Part shown: piece by piece, positions 10,774-20,068 of the stretch
Layout: every line of letters starts with the position of its first letter
Position numbering within the stretch: position 1 is the stretch's first letter
Assembly: GCA_034698045.1 (NCBI GenBank)
Contig: JAQGAU010001272.1
Span: 1 to 20,145, forward strand
Source of the DNA: Paramacrobiotus richtersi
Taxonomy: Eukaryota; Tardigrada; Eutardigrada; Parachela; Macrobiotidae
DNA: 20,145 nucleotides
Direction: 5' to 3'
The notes under the pieces: model-generated
Told to the model about the DNA's origin: nothing
What the model saw: the letters and a program-made list of their open reading frames with translations, nothing else
Database searches by the model: none
Position numbers and translations under genes: made by a program

Positions 10774-11353
10774 TTTTCGTAAAACTTGTAAAAGCGTGGT
10801 GAGGGATGGAAATGGAACGAATAGGTTGGCTTGAGTTTGATCATGTGCTTCGAGCTGTACGCAGAAAATCTGTGTGGAAAAGTTTATCGCCGGTGACCTT
10901 TGACTTGATGGAAGGAAGCCGGCTGTTGATTAGCGGCGTAAATGTGGTCGATAAGATAAATCTTATGCTTGCAGTGCAAGCCTTGATGTATAATAATCGC
11001 ATTGATAGCCATTTGAGATTTTTGCATGGTCCTTGCCGGTGGCATCACGGTTATGGACGTTAATCGAACATACGGTGGACAACTGTTAACATGTTGTGAC
11101 CGTCAGTTATAACGAATATGTCTTTTGTGTGCAAAATTTGCTAGATAAAGCGCAAAGATAAATACTGTACGTGACCATTTTGTTTCGACTTTCGGTGCTA
11201 CTGATTTTCACCCAGTAAACGGATAATAGTACTACAAGTATGTTTGTCTTTAAAATAAGCAAAATATGCATGAAGTTCTACAGTAAGTTAAAACCGCGTC
11301 GTTCAAAAAAATGCTCGCATGGTCAACGAAAATCTCATGCGAAAAAAGAATAA
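10774..11353. other. Spacer between the UGT 5' end and the Ig-2 3' end
   Basis: 580 bp, no gene seen. The UGT and Ig-2 genes are in tandem on the minus strand, so this must hold the UGT promoter and the Ig-2 3' UTR. Just upstream of the UGT start the minus strand is pyrimidine-rich (ttccatttccatccctcacc). I see no clear TATA box and no AATAAA for Ig-2. Confidence 0.4.
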
Positions 11354-12415
11354 TTAGTAAATGGTGGCGTACGCGGTCTGCACATACCACTCCTCGGTAC
11401 TAGGGTTGGGCCTAACCCAGCACTGCACCCGAACTGGGGAATAGTCAACAGGATTATATATTTTCACGTTCAAAGAGGTCGCGCAAGATCCCTGTTCAAG
11501 TGTTTTCGAGTTGTCGGGTTTGTAATACTGCGAAGAAACTTCCGTTTGCACCCCTCCTTGTGGACGGCCCTGCGATCGGATTAGCGGAAATAAATAGTGA
11601 TCCCTTGGAACAACATCAAAAACTTCATTCACTTTCCATATAAAGTAGGGTGCTGTACCACCGAGTGCGCATGGTGTGTGTCGCAGGTGACAGGTGAAAT
11701 CCGACTCCCAAGGAAACTGGAGGGATTTATTCTGCATCGGACTGACAAACAGGTCTTCGGGCCGGAGCTTTGGCCGCAAATCGTACTGTTTCCTTACGCA
11801 CATCGTTTCTGGATGAGTGCTGTTACAAGACTGGAGACAGTCCACGTGTCCGGCGGCAGTAACGGAAACGTTATGGATTAACAAGTAATGGATGTTGCCA
11901 ACGGCTGCTTGGCTGTAAGAGAATGGTTCGGAAGTGTCAGGAGATGAGGTGTTCGAATAGATACTCTTGTCCAAGTGACGCCATAGAATCACCGGACGCG
12001 CAGCTGTATCCATGTAATCTCCAGCTGGACTTTCAACAGTGCAGGAGAAGTTAGCAGTTGTGCTCACAGGTGCGCGGTTTACGACGCGACCGGATTCCAG
12101 TGCGGGTGAGGATGACTGGAAAGATGGGAGGACAATAAGATTGCCATCTCTTATCTTGCAAGGGTTGAAGTTCAACCCAATTGCAGTCTGCGTTCAACCG
12201 TTGAACACAAGCCTCGCTGCTACTGATCGCTGGACAAATTCAGACCATTAGATTTTGGCGCTGAGTTTCATGCAACGTAGCAACAGTAATATGGTGAATG
12301 ACCTTCGTTGTTCTTACTGCTTCTTACATGGAGTTCGCTGGTTAACAGCTCCGCATCCACTGGTCCTCAAAATCGGAAGATAAACGGTTAGTAAAAAGTG
12401 TAACAGGTGAACCAT
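11354..12415 (-). CDS. Ig-2: secreted protein with two Ig-like domains
   Basis: Exon 1 (12415-12328) encodes signal peptide MVHLLHFLLTVYLPIL and then RTSGCGAVNQRTP, ending at a phase-1 donor (CCAT|GTAAGA). Exon 2 (12147-11354), after acceptor agataagag in phase 1, reaches a TAA; total 293 residues. Domain 1 has Cys65, Trp85 and Cys133 in the B, C and F strands. Domain 2 starts RPEDLFVSP and has Cys182, Trp200 (FIWKVNEV) and Cys272, ending CWVRPNPSTEEWYVQTAY. Extra cysteines (137/146, 189 and GSC before the F strand) suggest additional disulfides. Five N-glycosylation sequons are visible. The stop follows directly after domain 2: no membrane span, no GPI-like tail, so the protein is probably secreted. 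It is paralogous to Ig-3 across domain 2 and the leader. The 180-bp intron and exon-1 assignment are inferred from matching phase and the shared architecture; the acceptor is weaker than the others. Ligand and function unknown. Confidence 0.8.
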
Positions 12416-12462
12416 TATTCGGTGTAATGGCCATCCAGAGCATGCCACAGTCAATATAGTGA

Positions 12463-12470
12463 TTTTTATA
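12463..12470 (-). promoter_or_regulatory. Candidate TATA box of Ig-2
   Basis: Minus-strand TATAAAAA about 48 bp before the Ig-2 start codon. Transcription would start roughly 20 bp before the ATG. This spacing also supports the chosen first exon. Confidence 0.4.
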
Positions 12471-12888
12471 GTTGAACTATCTAACGCGCTCAACAGGATC
12501 AATAGGTTACGATTGTATTTGTACCTAGCAAATGAAGTCGTACGAGTGCTAGTAATGTGCTGAACCAAATTTAATCCACAAACCACACACAATAAATCAA
12601 CAGCATTTCTTTCGTTTTATCAGAAGTTGTTATGGTTACGTTGTTGTTGTTGTCGATATGCAATAAGAGGCAGCCAAGCCAAGTTTGTCAGGAATGACAC
12701 TGGTGTGCTGACGATCGTACTTACATCATCCACGACGGTTCAAATAGCGTTCTCTGGCGTAACTTTTTGCGGGGCATCCGACAAAGATAAAGATAGGATG
12801 TGCCCAGCCCGCCTGCAGGAGACCTACCGGCGGAACGGGCATGAGGATGCTTTTCGGCCCGTACACAGCACACCACAATAAGAAGGTG

Positions 12889-13018
12889 CGGAACAGCCAT
12901 TTTGCCGCAGTCTTTTCGGGCCAGTAGCTAGCTATTTTGCCGCAGTCTGCTGGTTTATTAGCTGGTCCGTTATTTTGCCCGGCAGAACTTGAGACAAAAT
13001 AATATGGCTGTTCGGATC
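12889..13018. repeat. Small imperfect repeat cluster
   Basis: The 15-mer attttgccgcagtct occurs at 12899-12913 and again at 12933-12947, and a degenerate third copy (attttgcccggcaga) starts at 12972. The cluster is flanked by inverted gaacagccat (12891-12900) and atggctgttc (about 13003-13012). It may be a small degenerate mobile element; the ends are uncertain. Confidence 0.4.
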
Positions 13019-13290
13019 GCCAGTAGCGGCTGTGGATGTAAGTGGAACGTAAAACACACATGAACACAACACAACATAAAACACAAGATGTCATAATATA
13101 TCTGATTTCTGTTTTAAATGAAGCCTTCCTACAACAATCAGCTGAGAAAGCACCGTCATCTGTAAAAGTACGTGCACAGTGTTGCCTGAAAGGCTGAAAC
13201 TCAGTCCTGGCTGGTGGATTTGTTTCCACCTGGACGTTGCCGGGTAAATATATATAAATACGCATTATTTGGTTTTGCACTCAGAAAGGA

Positions 13291-13381
13291 TGTTCGGAAC
13301 GGGCCAGAAGCGGATTTTTGGTTTAACAAATTTCTTTAAAAATGCATCACAAGACAACGCTTTCCTCAAAATATTATGGGC
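13291..13381 (-). repeat. Diverged 91-bp inverted repeat, Ig-2 side
   Basis: Read on the minus strand it begins gcccataatattttgagg and aligns over about 91 bp, roughly 70% identical by eye, with 13993-14083 on the plus strand. It lies about 0.9 kb upstream of the Ig-2 start, in the same orientation as Ig-2. The translations also resemble each other (AHNILRKALSCD against AHNILNKVLSYD), so it could be an old coding piece, but no gene model includes it. Confidence 0.55.
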
Positions 13382-13648
13382 AAAACTCAAGGGATGAACT
13401 CGGGAGTGCATCGATAGTATCCCTAGGATTGCGGTAAACGCCACGCAACAACAGCGGTGCACTGCACTGTCTGCACATGCAAGTTCACAGTGATCTGGCT
13501 TTTTTTAGTGAAGAGAAAAGGAGAAAGGTTCATCGATGATCGTTCAGCGTATCATTCCCGGCAGAAGATCCCAAGTCAAAACTTCGTACTGATTTTGACA
13601 CTAGAGTGAATGGCTGTTTGGAACTTGGAAGTTCTACTTTTTGACTTG

Positions 13649-13696
13649 GGTACTGTACTGTAGTGTAGTCAACGTAAGGTACTGTACTGTAGTGTA
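13649..13696. repeat. Two-copy direct repeat, 29-bp period
   Basis: The 19-mer ggtactgtactgtagtgta occurs at 13649-13667 and 13678-13696. Just to the left, cccaagtcaaaa (13570-13581) is inverted at 13639-13650. Together they make a small repetitive patch near the midpoint between Ig-2 and Ig-3. Confidence 0.6.
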
Positions 13697-13992
13697 AGAC
13701 AGTAATATAGGTAGTGCAGTGCACTGGTTGTTATTAAGGCTGCGTGTCCTATCGGATGCGCTGGCTTTAGATGATTGCTGCGCTGATGTTCTCGCATCTC
13801 TGCTCAAATCAGTCTAGGCTACACCGGGCTTAGCCGAGTGGTTTGGGCCACAAGGAAACCAAAAACTGTGCGAAATCTGTATACAATATTAATATGCATA
13901 GTATGTACAGTTTCGACTGCTTACACCACTATGGCGTCGTGACCCCGGGACATTATTCGTTCTCTTCCAAAATCGCGAATGGGACAGCCAGC

Positions 13993-14083
13993 GCCCACAA
14001 TATTTTAAATAAAGTATTGTCGTATGATGTACTTTCAGAAAAACTAAGTGAAACCGACAATCTGCTTTCGGCCTGTTCCTCGC
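13993..14083 (+). repeat. Diverged 91-bp inverted repeat, Ig-3 side
   Basis: Plus-strand partner of 13291-13381, beginning gcccacaatattttaaat. It lies about 1.0 kb upstream of the Ig-3 start codon and has the same orientation relative to its gene as the other copy has to Ig-2. Confidence 0.55.
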
Positions 14084-15076
14084 ACTCGATTTTGTGGCTG
14101 ACTATGATTCTACAACGCGACATTTGTGGGAGATTCCAGTGTGTGTAAATTACGTGCGAGATATAGCGACTTGATTTTAGCTGCTTGATAATTCAGGGCA
14201 TGGGTACAGTCGCCATAGAAACAGCCGGTCTTGGCAATAAGCTCCGTACTGTTGATGTGCATCTCGGCTAACGTTTCGTCGATGGCCTAATGCAAAAAAA
14301 TATCACAGGAAAGTTTTCGCAGCAAAGACTTTCGTGTCAGTATGTGTTTTACCAGAGATGCCACCTCCACCGCTTGATGGCATTGAAACCAGTCATGATG
14401 ATCAATATCATAACAACTATGGGCAGGGTCATGATTATTAAAGTGTCGGCAGCACTTTTGCGAGCAGATTGCCATATGGTTTTAGTCTTTAGAAACATGT
14501 GTTGGAAGGAAGATCTTTCGTTCTGAAATTATCATTAACGGGCTTCGATCCGCATTCTCGCTGATCCATGGATGCATCACTTCGCTTTGTTCTGCTATAT
14601 TGTATGTGTGGAGGTGTGTATTGCTGTGGTCCTGTTCAACGCAGCGGAAAAGAAGGTAACAATAATGACTTACATTATGAGTGAAGATTTAAAAATTAGC
14701 AGCAGCACAATAATAAGAGCAACAAATAACAATAATACTTAAACTTTAAAGTAGTTCATTGTCCGTTGCCTAGTTGTTAACTGTACTTTAATTCTGCTGA
14801 CATCTGACTCCAGATCTGCAATACTCTCGGCCTAGCATAAAAATCTCGAAACCAGTAAGAAATCTGAAAGCACCATTAGACTCCCCAAAGCCTGAAAGCT
14901 GGGGTCACATGACATTTTTTTTCAAAATATTCCACCGGCATCGAGAGTACTGGCTCATGTGTGAAGCTTCGAGGTCACCATGAAGATACTACTGCCTTTT
15001 TGAATCAGCGTTTTTCTGTTGCTATCGTTAGAGGAACCGCGGCATCAGTGTTAGGTACAGTACAAGGGGGTTTTGA

Positions 15077-17654
15077 ATGATAAGACTGGTGTTGGTTGTT
15101 TTGGTTTCAGTTTTTAGTAATGCCATAACTGCAGTAGTCATTTTAGCGCCTGCTTGGTTGTACCGCATTCCCAGTAAATTGTACATAATCTAAAGGTAGA
15201 TTAGTTATTAAAAGCCAGTTCCTAACTGTGAACAAATAAAAGTCCGCAACCGACGGTAGCAAGCCGTCGATCAAACCGAAAGATCATTCCAAAGCAACAT
15301 GTTCAAGATGCTCTTATCAGAAACAAATTCGAATACTGTTTTCATTAAAAACAAAATTCAAAAAAATGTCGAAACACATATCACTCCCATCCACAAATCC
15401 ATATGAACAGAGCGAACAATCCGGCCGGCGTAAAATTTGCAACGCCACGGAAAGTTTATGCCCGAAATTACTCTATAGCAACGCTTTTCGATGGCGCGGC
15501 AAACTGTTTTTCTCGGACCCAGTCGATAACCAGTTTTATCCGTACTGGACCGTACACCTTTCCCACCAGTGACCAGTTTTATTAAATTACAAAATTCTTC
15601 CAGAATACGGAAAAACAGAATGAGTCGGCCGAAAATTCATAGCAATCGTTAAAAGTGTCTGGACGAAACTGACCATTTGATTGCTCTCAACAAAATCACC
15701 AGAATGGAGCCGGTTATCTGTTGAGCACTACCGGATGACCGCTAGCTAAGCGCCTCTGGAGACAGTTGAAACAAGTTTTCTGGTGTGCGAAATTTACGTC
15801 GAACAGAAATTTCACTCAACAAATTTTGCCGGTAACAGTTGTTCGGAGCTACATTAGATCAGGACTGGGAGACACTGAATCGCCTACCATCGGCACCGAC
15901 CACTCTAACTTAGCGAAACCAAGATATAAATAACGAAAAATCAAACTGGGAAGTTTCTGCGTATTGTGGTAAGTATCGGTAGAAACACAACATCCGCGCA
16001 CCTGTAAACACTGCCCTAGCCTCTGTTATGATTTATAGTAGCCAGAACATCAATTAACAATGTCCAGAAATCTGGTTGTGCGCGCAACGTCCGGTTGTTG
16101 CGCAATGGCGGTAAAAAGTTTGAACACATTTCTGTCTCAAATAACTCAGCGTTTCCTCCAAAATGTGTATAGACTTTTTACCGCTACTGCGCAACAACCG
16201 GACGTTGCGCGCACAAACGGATTTCTTGACATTGTTAATTGATGTTCTGGCTATTATAAAACATAACCGAGGCTAGTGCAACGTGTACAGCTGCGCGAGT
16301 GTTTTGGTTTCACCAATACTTACCACAATACGCAGAAACTTGCCTTAAGTTAAGGACTTAAGACGGAAACAATGTTTAACAAAACGTTCACGACCGCTGA
16401 TGAAACCGAAAGATCGTCTTTGGCAACCCGAAGGGGACAAATCCAAAGGTTTAAAATTTTAGTCTTACCCGAACGAGAAGCTGTTTTCGCCGAGATTTTG
16501 CTAGGAACACCAGTCAAAGGTCATCCGAACATTTTTGTCGGAGTTCAGTGGGTAATCGGTGTTTCCCGGGCGCACAGATAACCGGTTTCACATGTACACT
16601 TATGCCAAGCGACGTCAAATGACCAGTTCATTCAGATGGTACTGCCCAAATGCGGTAAATAAGCGGAGTTAGTCGAGAATTTTATGGCATAATTCGGATG
16701 AAAACGGTTATCGCCGGGCGCAGGAAAATTGTCCGGGTAATACTGATCATCTGAAGGCACTCGGCAAGTATCCGACGAAACCGGTAACGAATTGAATTTT
16801 GTTGTTTTCTGTTCGATTTTGAGTATAACTCTTAAGAAACCCTGAGGCGGCAGCCGAAGGTGTTTCTTGTATGTACATATACAGTACTGGACAGCCAATG
16901 ATTCCAATAAATTCTTCTCGACGTAGTTCTGGAGAAACTTGAGACTGAACTCGCACACAGCAGCGAGGGAGATTTCATCAACTTGGAGAACGTGTTTTCA
17001 CATGGTGTTGGAAAGAGCCTCGTGGAGTCGACAACTAGCGTTCGCGTAAAAATCGGCGCCAACGTTAGCTTATCCTGCCCGTTAGTAAATGGTGGTACTC
17101 CGGAATGGAAATTGGACGGAGTTCATTTGAACTGCTCAACTGGTGGCATTTGTTCCTTTCACAGTGATCTTGTTAACCATACTGCGACACTCAATTTGCG
17201 CAACTTTTCCATACCGAATGGGGGCAGATATGACTGCCTGCTGGGAAATCAGCTGGTGAAGACGTATACCGTACGACTTAGTTATCGTCCACTGGATGTC
17301 TTTTTTAAGAGCCCCGTTAATATCTCAGCAGGCCGGCCAGGCTCACGGGCTGAACTGATGTGTACTGTACACATGACGAGCAAACTGCAGGATATCAGAG
17401 ATCGTGTTATTTGGCGGCATGAGAAAGACATTCTTGTGGCCCCAAAGAATCATCCTTTGAGGAATTTTATCAGGAGAGGTTCGTTGGCTTATGACCTTGT
17501 TGCAGGCTGGGACGGGGAATGCTGGTGTCATGCCGCCCTCGTTATCGAGCAGGTTTACAGCAACGCTGTGGGGCGACATGAGTGCTGGATTCAACCAATT
17601 AAAGAGTTTGACGAATGGGTTATCCAGCCGCTCTATTTGAGCATGAAGGTTTGA
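15077..17654 (+). CDS. Ig-3: secreted protein with two Ig-like domains
   Basis: Exon 1 (15077-15173) encodes signal peptide MIRLVLVVLVSVFSNAITA and then VVILAPAWLYRIP, ending at a phase-1 donor (CCCA|GTAAAT). Exon 2 (16927-17654) follows acceptor ttcttctcgacgtag, phase 1, to TGA; 274 residues. The leader is LEKLETELAHSSEGDFINLE. Domain 1 has Cys83, Trp93 and Cys136. Domain 2 starts RPLDVFFKSP and has Cys178, Trp195 (RVIWRHEKD) and Cys252, ending CWIQPIKEFDEWVIQPLY. Five sequons are visible, plus extra cysteines (HLNCSTGGIC, ECWC). The stop falls at the same place after domain 2 as in Ig-2, so the protein is probably secreted. Exon 2 is secure as coding. Exon 1 is inferred from its signal peptide, its phase and an R-x-P ending before the junction shared with Ig-2; the 1753-bp intron is long and contains a foldback element. 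Function unknown. Confidence 0.75.
15174..16926 (+). other. Long intron of Ig-3 (predicted)
   Basis: 1753 bp between the predicted signal exon and the Ig exon. It contains the 395-bp foldback element at 15949-16343. The remainder has short open frames without recognisable domains (15366-15572, 16372-16581). The phrase aaaccgaaagatc appears twice, near 15275 and 16402, but the flanks do not align. No other exon was recognised. Confidence 0.45.
15949..16343. mobile_element. MITE-like foldback element, about 395 bp
   Basis: Near-perfect inverted repeat: left arm about 15949-16130, right arm about 16161-16343, loop about 30 bp. The ends read gggaagtttctgcg and, inverted, ggcaagtttctgcg. The inner arms share long identical runs, such as agccagaacatcaattaaca and gtgcgcgcaacgtccggttg. 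Arm identity is high, near 85-90% by eye. There is no transposase frame; the single open frame across it (16060-16242) is a by-product of the palindrome. No clear target-site duplication flanks it (caaact on the left, ttaagt on the right). It is a non-autonomous DNA element or a foldback element; the family is not identified. Confidence 0.85.
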
Positions 17655-17724
17655 AACTATCAGACGCGCACATCCGCAACGAATGGACAAACTTCTTCCG
17701 AATGGTTCTTCTCGAACGTGTTAG

Positions 17725-17967
17725 CACTTAATCCCAGGAGAAAAAATTCCGAACATTCTGAATCATGTGGGATTTTCGTGGCGAGCGTCTGAGGTCTGCA
17801 GTAATCCAGCACACGGGTGCCACCGGGGTCGGAAGCTCGGTAGGGTTTCTAAAGTATCTGTCAGTGAACTCGAGGTTTCCAGTGATACAAGTTCCTATTT
17901 TGTTCTACATGCCAGAATCTACAGCGATTCTACACCCGGAAGTGACTTTGAGATTTCTGATGAGTGA
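17725..17967 (+). pseudogene. Probable remnant of another Ig domain 2
   Basis: An open frame just downstream of Ig-3 encodes a piece resembling domain 2 of the family: GFSWRASEV matches YFIWKVNEV of Ig-2 around the core Trp, and SYFVLHARIYSDS matches TSLNVKIYNPV before the F strand, with a similar gap between the two blocks. The expected F-strand CW and the EW...Q ending are missing; the frame runs FEISDE and stops. No start, signal exon or domain 1 was found. It is most likely a decayed tandem copy, or less likely an alternative exon of Ig-3. Similarity was judged by eye. Confidence 0.4.
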
Positions 17968-18374
17968 TTTCACTAAAAGTGGCATACTTTACGTTCATTC
18001 CGTGCACAATGAATGGTGGTGAATGAGGCGGTCTCGTAACGCATTAGAGATGCCAAAACAAGGGCTGGGCGTCTGAGGCGATATGAGTTGAAGACTATCC
18101 TTTGACCCAAGAGCATATCAACTCAGATATGAAAAACCCATAAAGTGTTTACAGTTTACGTCTTTTTCAAAGATTTTCGTATGATCAGTGACACTAAAGG
18201 TCAAAGGACAAAGAATTAAATCTTACGGCACGTCCTGTTGTATGCGTCTTCATATAACTGATATAAAACGGGCGCGGTCACGTGATTAAGACCGCACTAT
18301 GCGTAGTAATATGCTCGACGATTTTAGAGGGTTTAATGACACTCCTGTAGTTGCTAGCAATAGGTTTCATTTCC

Positions 18375-18505
18375 GTTATTTGAATTACTTTTCTAAATTA
18401 TACTTTTCCCCATGTTGGTACTTTAAATTACTTTTTCAGTTATTTGACTTACTTTTGTTTTTGAACTACGTTCAATTATTTGAAAAACTTTTTTTGAATT
18501 GCTTG
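18375..18505 (+). repeat. T-rich degenerate tandem repeat
   Basis: Variants of gttatttgaattactttt recur at about 18375, 18418 (ctttaaattactttttc), 18439 (gttatttgacttactttt) and 18473 (caattatttgaaaaactttt). Low-complexity, diverged array with irregular spacing. Confidence 0.45.
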
Positions 18506-19304
18506 CGAATAACCCAGCACGTGATCTAAACTACTGGAACGTACCAAGAAGCGCTAATTAACCTTCAGAGTTGAGAAGCGATCTAATTATCTATCTAATT
18601 TTAAGTCTAACTCTCTAAGAGACGTTTCATCGTTGAAAACCCACATCATTCCAGATTACTTTCTCTGGCAACGGCAGACACCCAAAAGCGTGACAAACAA
18701 GGCATGTACAGTACATGTACTTAAGTTTCTGTCACTAATTCTTCTGTTCCTAATTTTTGTCACTACATATTGCTATTATTGTACCTGTAACTTTGTAAGT
18801 CTTCGTTCATTGGTACTTTTCGGCAACGGTGAGAGAAATGCGCCCACATAACTTTTTTAGGTAAGAGACGGAAAATAGTATCGTGCAGTATTACTGTTAA
18901 AGCGACCTTTGATAAACATTCGTACCTAACTGTTTTCTTGTCCCAAAAATTAGTTTACGGTAAACTTATTCTTTTTCGGGTTTGCGTGTCTAAATATTAG
19001 CATCGATTGTTCGGTCAGTCGGAACTTCGCAAACAGGGCTTTGTCGAAATGGCTGTCTGTACTTCTATAGCCAGAGAATGCTTTGCAGGCATGCGCCCAG
19101 TAGGTGTTGGGAAAGGAAATATTTTATCCCTGCTCTCCTGCTCAGGGAAGCTGCCGATCTGCAGTTGATGTCAGTCAACTCTTTCGTTTTAAGGGGACAT
19201 TCCGGGTACCCCGATGTTGTTGCAGTTGATGTTGCCACTACACGGATGCAAACAGTAGGCAGCACCAATACAGTACATTCCTTTCAGGAGCGAAAAGATG
19301 CACA

Positions 19305-19372
19305 TACGTTGTCTAATTGTCCGTTTGTGCGCGCAGCGAGCGGATGTTGCCTGTTGTAATTAGACAAACGTA
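19305..19372. repeat. Short inverted repeat sharing a 16-mer with the foldback element
   Basis: Arms tacgttgtctaatt (19305-19318) and aattagacaaacgta (19358-19372) flank about 40 bp. The enclosed sequence starts with tccgtttgtgcgcgca, identical to a stretch of the right arm of the 15949-16343 element (inverted), and continues with weaker similarity. It could be a relic or a small relative of that element. Confidence 0.4.
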
Positions 19373-19748
19373 ATTAGAAACCCTATTTCAGTGTCAAAAC
19401 AAAGCGAAGAGAAGAGCGAAAACGCTGTAAATTATCCGATTAACCACATTAGCTTGACCACATCAAAGTGATCGTACAGTTCGAGCACATCAAAGTATTT
19501 CAAGACGGAAACGTGCGCGGTAAATTTTGCCATACAATTTCTAGAAAATTTCCATGCGAACCGTTGTTTCGTTTCTTTTCGTGCTCCCTTTTCTGTAGCA
19601 GTTTTGTATCGCTCGTGCATTGTTGCATAACAAACAAGAAAAAGGAAGCTAAAACTGCCTAGTACTATGACACCTACGCACCACAGTAGCAAACATTATG
19701 CTAGGCAATAAAACTTTACGAATCTCCAGAAAGTACATTCCGTGTTCC

Positions 19749-20068
19749 TTATCGCGTCGAAGCAATCATGTCTCTAGGTTTTTCGTTCCTGTGTCTAAAC
19801 CTCTTCATATTAGCATTCTTTTCTGATGTGACATTTCCCTTGCGACACAGGGTGTAGACCACGATCGGCCTAATGAATCTCAGTGAGCGCATTGAACATC
19901 CAGGCAGTGAACATCTTTTGCAGTCATATTTTCTCGTACACACCACTGCACAACACGGCCCAGCTTCCTCTATCCCAAGAAACCCGTCTAAAAATAGCTC
20001 ATCGATTACATCGATTTGCTGGTCCACACAGGAGGAATGCTGAAGCCCCGGTTTCACCGTACCATCCA
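19749..20068 (-). other. Possible cysteine-rich exon
   Basis: A minus-strand frame opens after an acceptor-like cttgacgagatgcag (phase 1, just above 20068) and encodes a cysteine-rich stretch including GPCCAVVCTRKYDCKRC and SLPGC. There is no ATG at its start, so it would be an internal or last exon of a gene beginning to the right of the window. No domain is recognised, and codon use is only mildly coding-like. Confidence 0.25.

Larger units (their letters stand above)
12416..15076. other. Spacer between the head-to-head genes Ig-2 and Ig-3
   Basis: 2.66 kb with no gene I can support. It holds the upstream regions of both divergent paralogues, an imperfect repeat cluster near 12889-13018, a TATA-rich run near 13247-13258, the diverged 91-bp inverted repeat (listed separately) and a short tandem repeat near 13649-13696. 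The longest open frames here cross the repeats or resemble no protein. Confidence 0.5.

Noticed and set aside
12726-13280. 184-residue minus-strand frame
   Set aside because: It crosses the repeat cluster and a TATA-rich run, and has no recognisable domain, signal or splice context.
16060-16242. 60-residue plus-strand frame
   Set aside because: It spans the two arms of the foldback element; its open state follows from the palindrome.
19432-19692. Minus-strand frame with a hydrophobic segment
   Set aside because: It follows a stop codon with no ATG and no acceptor between, so it cannot be an exon as it stands.
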